64,000 nucleotides of DNA from Phenylobacterium sp. (GTDB lineage Bacteria > Pseudomonadota > Alphaproteobacteria > Caulobacterales > Caulobacteraceae). Location of the stretch: contig SSMU01000010.1 in NCBI GenBank assembly GCA_004799545.1, forward strand, positions 62,001 through 126,000, in the 5' to 3' direction. Within the stretch, counting starts at the first letter, position 1. Every line of letters starts with the position of its first letter. The notes below the pieces were generated by a model. It had not been told where the DNA came from. It worked only from the letters and a program-made list of their open reading frames with translations, and did not search any database. Of the stretch, positions 31,461 through 42,863 are shown piece after piece. Made by a program: the position numbers and the translations under genes.

Positions 31461-32482
31461 GCCGGTTCGGGGGCGCGGGTGATCGCGACCAGCCGGTCGA
31501 GGGCCGCCTGCGCGCGGCCGTCGTCGATCACCTGGGCGGCCAGGTCGACGCCGTCGCGCAGGGTCTCGACCTTCTCGGCCACCAGGAAGGCGGCGGCGGC
31601 GTTCAGCAGGACGATGTCGCGGTAGGGCCCCTTGGCGCCGGCCAGCAAGGCCCGCAACGCCACGGCGTTCTCCGCCGGGCTGCCGCCGGTCAGGTCGGCG
31701 AGCGCGGCGCGGGGCAGGCCGACGGCTTCGGGGGTGATGCGGAACAGCCGCATCTGGCCGTCGCGCCATTCGGCGACCTGGGTCTCGCCGGTGGTGGTGA
31801 TCTCGTCCATGCCCTGGCCGTGGACCACCCAGGCCCGCTCGGAGCCGAGGGAGCCCAGCACCTTGGCCAGGGGCTCGACCCACTTGGAGTCGTAGACGCC
31901 GAGCAGCTGGCGCCTGGCCTGGGCGGGATTGGTCAGCGGGCCCAAGAGGTTGAAGACGGTGCGGAAGCCGAGCTCGGCGCGGATCGGTGAGACATGCCGC
32001 ATGGCCCCGTGGTGGGCCGGGGCGAACATGAAGCAGATGCCGGCCTCGTCCAGGGCCTTGAGTTGCTGGGCCTGGGTGGCGGCGATGTTGACGCCCAGCT
32101 CGCTCAGCACGTCGGCGCCGCCGGACATCGAGGAGAGCGCGCGGTTGCCGTGCTTGGCGACCTTCAGTCCGCCGCCCGCCGCCACGAAGCCCACCGCGGT
32201 GGAGATGTTGAGGGTGTGCAGGCCGTCGCCGCCGGTGCCGCAGACGTCGATCACCTCGAACGGATGGTCGAGCACCACCGCGGCCTTGCGCATGGCCCGG
32301 GCGCAGGCGGTGATCTCGCCCAGCGTCTCGCCGCGCATGCGCATGGCGGTCAGCGCCGCGGCCACCTGGGCCGGGGTCGGCTCGCCGCGCAAGCAGGCGG
32401 CGAAGAACTCGCCGGCGTCGTCTTCCGAGAGGGTTGCGCCGTCGGCCAGACGGCTGAGCAGCGGCTTGAAGGCGTCGGACAT
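31457..32482 (-). CDS. trpD: Anthranilate phosphoribosyltransferase
   Basis: 341 residues, normal length. Transfers phosphoribose from PRPP to anthranilate. The PRPP site [16 protein letters not shown], the [10 protein letters not shown] loop and the [14 protein letters not shown] substrate region are conserved. It lies eight bases after trpG and overlaps trpC, so trpG-D-C form one transcript. It is not fused to TrpG. Confidence 0.97.
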   Translation of the reverse strand: MSDAFKPLLSRLADGATLSEDDAGEFFAACLRGEPTPAQVAAALTAMRMRGETLGEITACARAMRKAAVVLDHPFEVIDVCGTGGDGLHTLNISTAVGFVAAGGGLKVAKHGNRALSSMSGGADVLSELGVNIAATQAQQLKALDEAGICFMFAPAHHGAMRHVSPIRAELGFRTVFNLLGPLTNPAQARRQLLGVYDSKWVEPLAKVLGSLGSERAWVVHGQGMDEITTTGETQVAEWRDGQMRLFRITPEAVGLPRAALADLTGGSPAENAVALRALLAGAKGPYRDIVLLNAAAAFLVAEKVETLRDGVDLAAQVIDDGRAQAALDRLVAITRAPEPA

Positions 32483-32490
32483 GGGGGCGC

Positions 32491-33081
32491 CTAGGCTTCC
32501 GCGAGGCGCCTTACGCCGGCGATCTGGAGGAAGTTGGCCAGCAGCTCATGGCCGCATTCGGTGGCGATGGACTCCGGGTGGAACTGCACGCCGTGGACGG
32601 GGCGGGTCTTGTGCTGGAAGCCCATGATCTCGCCGTCTTCGGTCCAGGCGGTGACCTCCAGCTCGGCCGGCAGGTCCTCGCGGCGCACCGAGAGCGAGTG
32701 GTAGCGGGTCGCGGTGAAGGGGTTTTTCAGGCCTTCGAACACGCCCTGGCCGGTGTGCTGGATGGCGCTGGTCTTGCCGTGCATCAGGCTGGCGGCGCGG
32801 ACCACCTCGCCGCCATAGGCCTGGCCGATCGCCTGGTGGCCGAGGCAGACGCCGAGGATGGCGAGGTCGGCGGGGGCGGCGCGCAGTAGGGCCAGGCAGA
32901 TGCCGGCCTCGTTGGGCGTGCAGGGGCCGGGCGAGAGCAGGACGCCTTGCGGCTTGAGACCCAGGGCCTCCTGGACGGTGATCTGGTCGTTGCGGTGGAC
33001 AAGCGTCTCCGCGCCCAGCTCATTGAGGTAATGAACCAGGTTGTAGGTGAAGCTGTCGTAGTTATCGATCACCAGGATCAT
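32491..33081 (-). CDS. trpG: Anthranilate synthase glutamine amidotransferase component
   Basis: 196 residues. Supplies ammonia from glutamine to TrpE. Class I amidotransferase triad: Cys in [11 protein letters not shown], His and Glu in [10 protein letters not shown]. The start at 33081 ([16 protein letters not shown]) is the conserved one; an in-frame ATG at 33090 adds three residues. It is separated from trpE by about 290 bases holding a small gene on the other strand, so trpG-D-C probably has its own promoter. Confidence 0.97.
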   Translation of the reverse strand: MILVIDNYDSFTYNLVHYLNELGAETLVHRNDQITVQEALGLKPQGVLLSPGPCTPNEAGICLALLRAAPADLAILGVCLGHQAIGQAYGGEVVRAASLMHGKTSAIQHTGQGVFEGLKNPFTATRYHSLSVRREDLPAELEVTAWTEDGEIMGFQHKTRPVHGVQFHPESIATECGHELLANFLQIAGVRRLAEA

Positions 33082-33162
33082 GGGTCCCATCTAGGCCGTG
33101 CGTGGCGATCCGCCAAGCGCGCGGATTGGCGGGCGGGGCGAGTCGGGCGATCCTGGCCAAAG

Positions 33163-33363
33163 ATGTCCGCCCTTGAACCCGCCGTCGATCCCGAGGCCCT
33201 GGCCCGCGCCCGGGCCCTGCTGGAGCCGCCCAAGACCCGCGAGCGGATCTGGCCGGTGCTGGGGGCTGCCACCCTCCTGGCCCTCTCGGCCCTGGCCTTC
33301 GCCACGGCGATGATCATGGCCCCGCCGGTCGTCAGCGAGCACGTGCTGAAGAGCACGCCCTAG
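33163..33363 (+). CDS. Small single-span membrane protein of unknown function
   Basis: 66 residues. A charged N-terminal half (EALARARALLEPPKTRERIW) leads into one membrane helix (about 32-53, VLGAATLLALSALAFATAMIM) and a short tail ending KSTP. It occupies the gap between trpG and trpE on the opposite strand, ending four bases before the convergent trpE stop. Codon use is like the neighbours and the composition looks like a true membrane protein. No family recognised; the gene call is moderately sure. Confidence 0.55.
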   Translation: MSALEPAVDPEALARARALLEPPKTRERIWPVLGAATLLALSALAFATAMIMAPPVVSEHVLKSTP

Positions 33364-33367
33364 GGGC

Positions 33368-34900
33368 TTAGACGAAGCGCCAGCTTTCCTCGGCGGCGCT
33401 GCGCAGGGCGCGGGCCTTCTGGAGGGTCTCTTGGTATTCCGCGTCGGGGTCGCTGTCGGCGACCACCCCGCCGCCCGCCTGGACGTACATGATCCCGTCC
33501 TTGAACAGGGCGGTGCGCAGCACGATGCAGGTGTCCACCGAGCCGTCGCAGCCGAAATACCCCGCGGCCCCCGCATAGCCGATCCCGCGCTTCTCGATCT
33601 CCAGCTCGTCGATGATCTCCATGGCCCTGACCTTGGGCGCGCCGGAGAGGGTGCCGGCGGGCAGGGCGGCCATCACCACGTCCACCGGATCGAGGCCATC
33701 CGGCGCGTCGCCCTCGACGTTGGAGACCAGGTGCATGACGTGGCTGTAGCGCTCCACGAAGAAGCTGGCGGTGACCCGGACCCGGGGGCTGGCCGTGGTG
33801 GCCGGCGGCTCGTTCGCGCCCGAGGCCTTCAGCATGGCGACGCGGCCGACGTCGTTGCGGCCGAGGTCGAGCAGCATCAGGTGCTCGGCGCGTTCCTTGG
33901 GATCGGCGATCAGCTCCTGTTCAAGAGCCAGGTCCTCGGCGGGCGTCGCGCCGCGGGGCCGGGTGCCGGCAAGCGGCCGGATGGTGATCTTGCCGTCCCG
34001 CAGCCGGACCAGGATCTCCGGCGAGGAGCCGGCGAGCTGGAAGTCGCCGAAGTTCAGATAGAACAGGAAGGGCGAGGGGTTGGTGCGGCGCAGCGACCGG
34101 TAGAGCGAGAAGGGATCGCGCGGGAAGGGCGCGCGGAGCCGATGGCTCGGCACCACCTGGAAAACGTCGCCGGCGCGGATGTAGTCCTTGGCTTTCTCGA
34201 CGATGGCCCGATAGGCCTCGCGGTCGACCGGGGTGGTGAAGCTGTCGGGTTGGGCCTCGCCATTGCCCAGCAGGCGCGGCGCCGGGTTGCGCAGGTCGGC
34301 CATGACGGCGGCGAGCCGGCCCTGCGCCGCCGCATAGGCGTCCCGGGCCGAGGCGCGGCCGGGACGGACCGGCGTCACCAGGAGGATCTCCTGGGCGATG
34401 GAATCGAACACCGCGACAATCGACGGCCGGGTCAGGACGCCGTCGGGCAGGTCCAGCGGGTCGGGATTGACGCCGGGCAGATGCTCGACCAGCCGGATCA
34501 TGTCGTAGCCGATGGCGCCGAACACGCCGGCGGCCATGGGCGGCAGGCCGGCGGGCAGATCGATCCGCGCGGCGGCCACCAGGTCGCGCAGGCTGTCGAG
34601 CGCCCCGCCGGGCTGGGCGGTGAAACGGCCGGCGGCGATATCCTCGCCCTCGGCGACCTCGGCCCGGTCGCCGCGGCAGCGCCAGACCAGGTCGGGATCG
34701 AGGGTGATGATCGAATAGCGGCCGCGCCAGGCGCCGCCCTCGACGCTCTCGAACAGGAAGGCGTAGGGCCGGCCGTGGCCGATCTTCAGATAGGCCGAGA
34801 CCGGCGTCTCCAGGTCGTCGATCAGCCGGGTCCAGACGAGCTGCGGCGCGCCCGTCCCGTAGGCGGCCTCGAAGTCGGGAAAAGCGGGCTCCGAGTTCAC
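33368..34900 (-). CDS. trpE: Anthranilate synthase component I
   Basis: 510 residues. Converts chorismate to anthranilate with TrpG. The tryptophan-feedback element near the N-terminus (YAFLFESVEGG, the ESVE core) is present, so it is likely inhibited by tryptophan. The chorismate-binding C-terminal domain has FQVVPSHRLRAPF, ILVRLRDGKITIRPLAGTRPRG, DLGRNDVGRVA and AALPAGTLSGAPKVRAMEII. It starts with GTG at 34900, overlapping the ppiD stop (GTGA); the frame is open upstream only because of ppiD. Confidence 0.97.
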   Translation of the reverse strand: MNSEPAFPDFEAAYGTGAPQLVWTRLIDDLETPVSAYLKIGHGRPYAFLFESVEGGAWRGRYSIITLDPDLVWRCRGDRAEVAEGEDIAAGRFTAQPGGALDSLRDLVAAARIDLPAGLPPMAAGVFGAIGYDMIRLVEHLPGVNPDPLDLPDGVLTRPSIVAVFDSIAQEILLVTPVRPGRASARDAYAAAQGRLAAVMADLRNPAPRLLGNGEAQPDSFTTPVDREAYRAIVEKAKDYIRAGDVFQVVPSHRLRAPFPRDPFSLYRSLRRTNPSPFLFYLNFGDFQLAGSSPEILVRLRDGKITIRPLAGTRPRGATPAEDLALEQELIADPKERAEHLMLLDLGRNDVGRVAMLKASGANEPPATTASPRVRVTASFFVERYSHVMHLVSNVEGDAPDGLDPVDVVMAALPAGTLSGAPKVRAMEIIDELEIEKRGIGYAGAAGYFGCDGSVDTCIVLRTALFKDGIMYVQAGGGVVADSDPDAEYQETLQKARALRSAAEESWRFV

Positions 34901-36831
34901 TTCGCCAGGTCGGAGGACTTGCCGGCCGGCTTGCCCGGCGTCGCCGGCTCCAGGCCCAGCGCCGTGCGGGCGCGCTCGGGATCGATCTTGACCTTGATCT
35001 CCCGCCGCGCCGCGCCCTCGGCCCCCGACTGCATCTCGCGGACATAGGCGGTGCTCATCTGGCCGCGGGTCTCCTCCGCGGCGCGGGCCAGCATGGCCGG
35101 ATCGCCCGGGCGGATCGCCTGGATCTTGCCGACCACGAAGCCGACCCGCGGATCGGTGGCGGTGAACACGTCGCCCGGCTTGCCGTTGAACGCGCCGGCC
35201 AGGATCTCCTGGGAGATCGCCTGGTTCTGGCTGGCGGTCTGGCGGTTGAGGCCGCTGATCGGGATCACCTTCAGACCCGCCGAGGCGGCGACCGCCTCCA
35301 GGCTCTCGCCCTTCTTGACCCGGGCGGCGAGTTCCTCGGCCTTGGCCTTCAGGCGGGTGAGCAGGTCGCGGCGCAGCCATTCGCGAGTGAGCTGGGGCTT
35401 GATGTCGGCGAGCTGCGGGATGGCCGGGGCGATCACCTTGTCGACCCGCAGCGCGAAATATTCGCCATTGCCGGCGTCCACCAGTTCGCTCTCGCCGCCG
35501 GCCGGCAGGGAGAAGGCGGTGTCCATGATCTTCTGGCTGAGGCCGGCCACCGGCTTGCCCTGTTGGTCGAGGCCCTGCTTGGCCACCGGCGGGATGACGA
35601 TCACCGCCACGCCGGCCTTCTGGGCGGCCTCGGGCAGGGTCGCGCCCTTGGCGTGGGCGTCGTCATAGGCCTGGGTCATGGCGTCGATCTTGCTGCTCGC
35701 CGCGTCCTTGCGGATCTCGGCCTCGAGCGCCGGGCGGATCTCCTCCAGGGTCACGACGTGGCCGGGGGTCACGGCGTCGACGCGCACCACGGCCAGGCCC
35801 AGGTCGCCCTGCACCGGCGCGGTCTGGCCGGACTTCAGCTGGAAGGCGGCGACGGCCAGCTTGTGGTCGGGGATCGCGCTCTGCGGCTTGTCGGCATAGC
35901 TGATCGCCTCGACGCCGAAGGCCTTGGCGACGGCCGAGGGGGATTCGCCCTTGGCCAGCCGCGCCGCGATCTGGACGGCGGTCGCCTGATCCTTGGCCGG
36001 CACCTGGTCGAGGGTGCGGGTCTCGGGCTTGGAGAGGGTGTCCTTGCGGAAGTTGTAGCGCTTCTGCAGCTCGGCCGGGTCGATCGGGGTGGCGGCGACC
36101 GCCACGGCCTCGGGCGAGAAGCGCACCAGGCTGAGCGCGCGGAACTCCGGTCGCAGCAGCTGGGCGGCGTTGTCCTTCAGGAAGCCGTTCAACTGGGCGT
36201 CGGTGGGCATGGCCGGCGGCGGCACGCTTTGCGGGCCCACCACCATCAGGGCCACGTCGCGGTTCTCCAGGCCATAGACCGCCGCCATGGCGGTGTAGGC
36301 GCGGGGCACCACCAGGCCGCCGGCGATGCCGATCACCAGGTGCTGGGCGGCGATGTCGTCGTGGATCATCTGCTCGAAGACCGGCACGCTCAGGCCGTTC
36401 TCCTGCAGGCGCTGCTGGTAGGCGGCCTTGTCGAAGCGGCCGGAGACCTGGTCGAAGAAGGCGGGGATCTTCTGGATCTCGGCGACCTCGAGCTTGTCGG
36501 ACGGTTGCACGCCCATCTTGCGCAGCAGCTCGTAGAAGGCCTCCTGGTTGGCCATGCCCTCCAGCACCTGGCGGTCGAGGCCGTTGGCGACGGCCATCTC
36601 GGTGGGAATCGGCTGGCCGACCTGCTGCTCGAAGCGGGTCTTCTGGCTGTCGAACTCGTGCTTGAACTGGGCCGAGGTGACGGTGCGCGAGCCCGCGGAG
36701 ATCACCGAGTCGCTGACATGGCCGGTGAAGACGTCCTTGCGAATGCCCCAGACGGCGAAGGCGAAGATCAACACGCCCATCAGGACGGCGGCGACCCAGG
36801 ACTTCGCGAAGGCGCGGAAGGCGGCGAGCAT
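34897..36831 (-). CDS. PpiD/SurA-type peptidyl-prolyl isomerase, membrane-anchored
   Basis: 644 residues. One N-terminal membrane helix (SWVAAVLMGVLIFAFAVWGI, about 11-30) anchors it to the inner membrane with the bulk in the periplasm. A SurA_N-like helical region follows (FKHEFDSQKTRFEQQ...), then a parvulin-type rotamase region and a second similar domain, ending in a Lys/Pro-rich tail. PpiD-type proteins assist folding near the Sec exit. An AAGGGA lies before the ATG at 36831. Its stop overlaps the trpE start, so an envelope chaperone and tryptophan synthesis share a transcript. Confidence 0.9.
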   Translation of the reverse strand: MLAAFRAFAKSWVAAVLMGVLIFAFAVWGIRKDVFTGHVSDSVISAGSRTVTSAQFKHEFDSQKTRFEQQVGQPIPTEMAVANGLDRQVLEGMANQEAFYELLRKMGVQPSDKLEVAEIQKIPAFFDQVSGRFDKAAYQQRLQENGLSVPVFEQMIHDDIAAQHLVIGIAGGLVVPRAYTAMAAVYGLENRDVALMVVGPQSVPPPAMPTDAQLNGFLKDNAAQLLRPEFRALSLVRFSPEAVAVAATPIDPAELQKRYNFRKDTLSKPETRTLDQVPAKDQATAVQIAARLAKGESPSAVAKAFGVEAISYADKPQSAIPDHKLAVAAFQLKSGQTAPVQGDLGLAVVRVDAVTPGHVVTLEEIRPALEAEIRKDAASSKIDAMTQAYDDAHAKGATLPEAAQKAGVAVIVIPPVAKQGLDQQGKPVAGLSQKIMDTAFSLPAGGESELVDAGNGEYFALRVDKVIAPAIPQLADIKPQLTREWLRRDLLTRLKAKAEELAARVKKGESLEAVAASAGLKVIPISGLNRQTASQNQAISQEILAGAFNGKPGDVFTATDPRVGFVVGKIQAIRPGDPAMLARAAEETRGQMSTAYVREMQSGAEGAARREIKVKIDPERARTALGLEPATPGKPAGKSSDLAK

Positions 36832-36842
36832 CAATTCCCTTT

Positions 36843-36898
36843 CCGGGGCAGAAAGATTGGCCGGGGCAGACCAGATTGGCCAGGGCAGAACAGAGGGG
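36843..36898. repeat. Three imperfect 18-19-base tandem repeats before ppiD
   Basis: Units at 36843-36860, 36861-36879 and 36880-36898 share the core CCGGGGCAGAnnAGATTGG, the third more diverged (CCAGGGCAGAACAGAGGGG). They lie in the ppiD leader, within the divergent gap to tpiA. They could be direct-repeat protein sites or a replication slippage product. Confidence 0.6.
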
Positions 36899-36992
36899 CC
36901 GGTATAGTGGAGGCCGAGACCTGCCCGCAAGCGCGTGACAGAGCCGGCGGCTTGGCTTAACCGCCCCACCGCGAAGACAGAAGTGAGGCCAA

Positions 36993-37739
36993 ATGACCGC
37001 GCGCGCGCCACTGATCGCCGGAAACTGGAAGATGAACGGCCTGCGCGCCTCGCTGGCGGAGGCCGCGGCGATCGCCAAGGGCGCCGAGCAGAGCGCGGCG
37101 CGGGTGGTGATCTGCCCGCCGGCCTCGCTGCTGCATCAGATGAGCGAGGCGCTGGCCGGGACCCGGGTGCTGGTGGGCGGACAGGACGCGCATTGGGAAG
37201 AATCGGGCGCCTTCACCGGAGAGGTCTCGGCCGAGATGCTCGCCGACGCCGGGGCGAAGCTGGTGATCCTCGGCCACTCCGAGCGGCGGACCGCGCGCGG
37301 CGAGACCGACGAGGTCGTGGCGGCCAAGGTGAGGGCCGCCCTGCGCGCCGGCCTCGAGCCGATCGTCTGCGTGGGCGAGACCCTGGGTGAGCGCCAGGCG
37401 GGCCAGGCGCTGGCCGTGGTCACCGGGCAGGTGCGGGGCTCGCTGCCGGCCGAGCTGGCGGGCCGCGCCTTCTCCGTCGCCTATGAGCCGGTCTGGGCGA
37501 TCGGCACGGGGCTGACCCCCACCACCGCCGAGATCGAGGAGATGCACCGGGCGATCCGGGCGAGCCTGGTCGAGCTGTTCGGCGCCGCCGGCGCGGATAC
37601 ACCGATTCTCTATGGCGGCTCGGTGAAGCCCTCGAACGCCCGGGAAATCCTGCACGCGGCAGAGGTCGGCGGCGCGCTGGTTGGCGGCGCCTCGCTGAAG
37701 GCTGTGGACTTCCTGGCGATCGTCGAGGCGGCCGCCTAG
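36993..37739 (+). CDS. tpiA: Triosephosphate isomerase
   Basis: 248 residues. Interconverts DHAP and glyceraldehyde 3-phosphate. All hallmarks are present: GNWKMNG with the catalytic lysine, ILGHSERR with the histidine, [11 protein letters not shown] with the glutamate, and the phosphate-binding [15 protein letters not shown] lies before the ATG. It diverges from ppiD and ends 24 bases before the convergent hemerythrin gene, with complementary CTCGCC/GGCGAG arms (37742-37771) that may end both transcripts. Confidence 0.98.
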   Translation: MTARAPLIAGNWKMNGLRASLAEAAAIAKGAEQSAARVVICPPASLLHQMSEALAGTRVLVGGQDAHWEESGAFTGEVSAEMLADAGAKLVILGHSERRTARGETDEVVAAKVRAALRAGLEPIVCVGETLGERQAGQALAVVTGQVRGSLPAELAGRAFSVAYEPVWAIGTGLTPTTAEIEEMHRAIRASLVELFGAAGADTPILYGGSVKPSNAREILHAAEVGGALVGGASLKAVDFLAIVEAAA

Positions 37740-37762
37740 CTCTCGCCAGGCGGCCTGAGCCT

Positions 37763-38272
37763 CTAGGCGAGGGTGGTGCCGGTGAAGGTCGGGGTCTCCG
37801 GCCTTGGCAGGCCGGAGGACTTGTAGCTGGCGATCAGCTTCTCTTTCTCGGCCGCCATCTGTTCGCCCAGCGAATCCATGTCGAGGCCGGCCTTGCGGGC
37901 CTGGCTGAACATGCCCTCGACGCGCTTTTCCTCCTCCTCGACGTGGTGCTCGATCATCTCGGACAGCACCTTGACCTTGGCGTCGTAGAACTCGTCATCC
38001 GGGCCGCCAGCTTCGATCTCGGCGATCAGCACCTTGGCGCCGTCGTGCTCGACATAGGCCTCCTGCAGCAGGTCTTCTTCGACCGCGCCCTCGCAGGCCG
38101 GATAGAAGACGTCCTCCTCGATCTTGGTGTGGACGGTGAGCTCCATGCAGATCTCTTCGGCCAGCTTCTTCTTCTTGCCGTCGCCCTTGGCGGCTTCGAA
38201 GTCGGCGAACAGGCCTTCGACCTTGCGATGGTCGGCCTTCAGCAAGGCGATAGCGTCGGGTTTGTCGGTCAT
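37763..38272 (-). CDS. Hemerythrin HHE domain protein
   Basis: 169 residues. The four-helix bundle carries the expected di-iron ligands: H15 (LLKADHRKVE), H48 and E52 (TVHTKIEEDVFYP), H76 (YVEHDGAK), H109/H110 and E114 (MIEHHVEEEE). Proteins of this family bind oxygen or nitric oxide or act in iron and redox sensing. A C-terminal extension of about 40 residues is Lys/Glu-rich. It stands alone between tpiA and a GNAT gene, in an otherwise housekeeping stretch. Confidence 0.88.
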   Translation of the reverse strand: MTDKPDAIALLKADHRKVEGLFADFEAAKGDGKKKKLAEEICMELTVHTKIEEDVFYPACEGAVEEDLLQEAYVEHDGAKVLIAEIEAGGPDDEFYDAKVKVLSEMIEHHVEEEEKRVEGMFSQARKAGLDMDSLGEQMAAEKEKLIASYKSSGLPRPETPTFTGTTLA

Positions 38273-38337
38273 GTTGGCATCCTCCAGATATCCGGAGGCG
38301 CAACGCCGCGCCGCAGCCGACGTTCCTGGGACTTGCC

Positions 38338-38877
38338 CTAAAGCAACAGGCCGAACAGGCGGCAGTCGCGCCGCTCGCCGTCGCGCAGCACGTGGCCGCG
38401 CAGCAGGCCTTCCTCGCTGAAGCCGAGCTTCTCCAGAAGGCTCTCCGAGCGGCGGTTGCCGAGGTGGGTGCGGGCGGTGAGCCGGCGCAGGCCGCTGGAG
38501 GCGGCGAAGGCGATCACCGCCTGCATGGCCTCCTGCGCATAGCCGTGGCCCCAGCTGTCGCGGCAGAGCATGAAGCCGACCTCGGCGCGCTTGTGCCGTC
38601 GGTCGATGTCGGAGAGGTCGCAGGAGCCCAGGAAGCCGTCATCGGCCAGGGCGTGTACGGACCAGTGGAGGGCGCGGCCCTCGGCCATGGCGGCCACCTG
38701 GCCGCGCACCATGCCGGCCACCACGTCCGGATCGTCGATTTCCGGCACGTCCCAGAAGGCCATGACAGCCGGGTCGTCCATCAGCGGGAAGATGTCGGTG
38801 GCGTCGGCCTCGGTGATTGGCCTCAGCGCCAGACGTTCGGTTTCGAGGATGGCCAGGCGCTGGGCGACGGGAATCAT
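38338..38877 (-). CDS. GNAT N-acetyltransferase, RimJ/RimL type
   Basis: 179 residues. Begins ETERLALRPITEADATDIFPLMDDPAVM, the usual opening of RimJ/RimL-like enzymes, and has the acetyl-CoA loop (C)RDSWGHGYAQEAMQAVIAFA in motif A, followed by GNRRSESLLEKLGFSEEG and a C-terminal strand. Likely acetylates an amino terminus or a small amine; the substrate cannot be told from sequence. It lies 65 bases from the hemerythrin gene on the same strand. Confidence 0.85.
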   Translation of the reverse strand: MIPVAQRLAILETERLALRPITEADATDIFPLMDDPAVMAFWDVPEIDDPDVVAGMVRGQVAAMAEGRALHWSVHALADDGFLGSCDLSDIDRRHKRAEVGFMLCRDSWGHGYAQEAMQAVIAFAASSGLRRLTARTHLGNRRSESLLEKLGFSEEGLLRGHVLRDGERRDCRLFGLLL

Positions 38878-38999
38878 GACTTGTCAAAGGACTGCGACCA
38901 CCTAGGTATGGCCAGGAAGCGGGCGCGGTGATAGAGCGCCCGCTTCATTTCGGCGTGGTGTGTCCGCGCGAACCCACCGGAAAAACCCTTAGGGCCCGC

Positions 39000-39443
39000 A
39001 TGCTCCTCAACCTCCTGCTCGTGATCGAGATCTTCGTCAGCGTGATGCTGGTGGTGGTCGTCCTGCTGCAGCGGTCGGAGGGCGGGGCGCTCGGCATGGG
39101 CAGCGGGCCCTCGGGCTTCATGACGGCGCGCGGGGCGGGCGATCTCTTGACCCGGACCACCTGGATCCTGGCGGCGATCTTCTTCTCCCTGATCATGGCG
39201 CTCACTCTGCTGTCGGGCCACAACCGGGCCGGCTCCTCGGTCGTCGATCGGCTGAAGGTGGACGCGATCAATCCGGCGACCCTGCAGCAGCCGACCCCGC
39301 CGCAAGCCCCGGCCGGCCAGCAGGGCGCGCCGGCGCCCGCGCCCTTCCAGGCGCCCAGGCCGACGGTGCACAACCCGTTCCTCGGCGACGTTCCGGCCGC
39401 CCCGGCGCCGGCAACGGCGCCGGCCGCGCCGGCGAAACCGTGA
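39000..39443 (+). CDS. secG: Preprotein translocase subunit SecG
   Basis: 147 residues. Two membrane helices (NLLLVIEIFVSVMLVVVVLLQ and TTWILAAIFFSLIMALTLL) flank the conserved loop QRSEGGALGMGSGPSGFMTARG. SecG supports SecYEG export. A Pro/Ala/Gln-rich tail of about 60 residues extends it well beyond the family minimum of ~75. The ATG at 39000 begins at the first membrane helix; the open frame upstream lacks a fitting start. The order tpiA, secG, pyrG is common in alphaproteobacteria. Confidence 0.93.
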   Translation: MLLNLLLVIEIFVSVMLVVVVLLQRSEGGALGMGSGPSGFMTARGAGDLLTRTTWILAAIFFSLIMALTLLSGHNRAGSSVVDRLKVDAINPATLQQPTPPQAPAGQQGAPAPAPFQAPRPTVHNPFLGDVPAAPAPATAPAAPAKP

Positions 39444-39502
39444 GCGCGGTGGATAGCCTCAGCATTTTGGACCTGACCGGGTTCGAATCACTGCTAATCT
39501 GA

Positions 39503-41931
<2,429 letters not shown>

Positions 41932-42015
41932 GCGCCAACCTCGCCGCCCGGCCGGGCGCGGTCAATCGTGCGGCGAACCCTCCCCAGGACGGCGCGGGAA
42001 AGCTAGGCTGTGGCC

Positions 42016-42342
42016 ATGCTCACCCGCGACGATGTCCGGAAGATCGCGCTCTCGATGCCTGAGGCTTCCGAGGAGCCGCACTTCCACATGGCCTCGTTCC
42101 GGGTGGCGAAGAAGATCTTCTGCACCCTGCACGCCCCGGAACCCCGGATCATGCTGAAGCTCGATCCCGAGGATCAGCACAACCTTGTCGAGGGCGGCGT
42201 GATCGAGCCGGTCCCGGGCAGCTGGGGCCGCAAGGGGTCGACCTTCATCTGGTTCGAGAAACTGGCGCCGGAACGGCTGCCGGAGCTGATGCGGCTGGCC
42301 TGGGCGAAGGTGGCGCCGAGCCGGCTGGTTCGAGACGCCTGA
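42016..42342 (+). CDS. MmcQ/YjbR family DNA-binding-fold protein (copy 1)
   Basis: About 108 residues. Typical YjbR/MmcQ pattern: an N-terminal helix (TRDDVRKIALSMPEASEEPHFHM), FRVAKKIFCTLH, the strand MLKLDPEDQHN, and GSTFIWFEKL followed by the C-terminal helix. The fold resembles the CyaY-like group; the function is unclear. A GTG at 42010 is an alternative start. A second member lies 520 bases downstream. Confidence 0.82.
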   Translation: MLTRDDVRKIALSMPEASEEPHFHMASFRVAKKIFCTLHAPEPRIMLKLDPEDQHNLVEGGVIEPVPGSWGRKGSTFIWFEKLAPERLPELMRLAWAKVAPSRLVRDA

Positions 42343-42408
42343 AACCGCCGCGGCTTGACGGCCCGCGGGGCCGGTGACCTCCTCAGGCCTTCGAGGGAGG
42401 GGCCTAAG

Positions 42409-42855
42409 ATGCCCGATCTGATCCTGGCGATCTTCCACCACATCCTGGTGTTCAGCCTGTTCGGCGTGCTGTTCGCCGAACTGGTGCTGGTGCGGCGGGG
42501 CATGGACCTGGCGACCGTGAGCCGGGTGTCGCGCATCGACCTGATGTACGGCGCCCTGGCCGGCCTGATCATCCTGGTGGGCTTCTCGCGGGCGGTGTTC
42601 GCCGCCAAGGGCTGGACCTACTACGCCCACAACATCTTCTTCCACGCCAAGATCGCCACCTTCGTGCTGATCGGGGTGCTCTCGATCCCGCCGACCCTCG
42701 ACTACATCCGCTGGCGGCGGGCGGGGACGGCGCCGAGCGACCCCCAGGTAGCCTCCGTTCGCCGGCTGCTGTGGATCGAGATGGCGCTCTTCCCCGCCCT
42801 GCTGGCCTTCGCGGCGGCCATGGCGCGGGGCTACGGCGAGCTGCCGATCCACTAG
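42409..42855 (+). CDS. DUF2214 family membrane protein
   Basis: 148 residues with four membrane helices (for example FHHILVFSLFGVLFAELVLV and IATFVLIGVLSIPPTLDYI). The early histidine pair FHH and the FFHAKI motif are kept in DUF2214 proteins and may bind heme or metal; that is a guess from position in the membrane. GAGGGAGGGG precedes the ATG at 42409. It lies between the two YjbR genes, nine bases before the second, suggesting one transcript. Confidence 0.8.
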   Translation: MPDLILAIFHHILVFSLFGVLFAELVLVRRGMDLATVSRVSRIDLMYGALAGLIILVGFSRAVFAAKGWTYYAHNIFFHAKIATFVLIGVLSIPPTLDYIRWRRAGTAPSDPQVASVRRLLWIEMALFPALLAFAAAMARGYGELPIH

Positions 42856-42863
42856 GCGGGTCG

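Noticed and set aside
39478-39492. GGTTCGAATC resembling a tRNA T-loop upstream of pyrG
   Set aside because: The flanking bases do not form a T-stem and no D-arm, anticodon arm or acceptor stem can be drawn.
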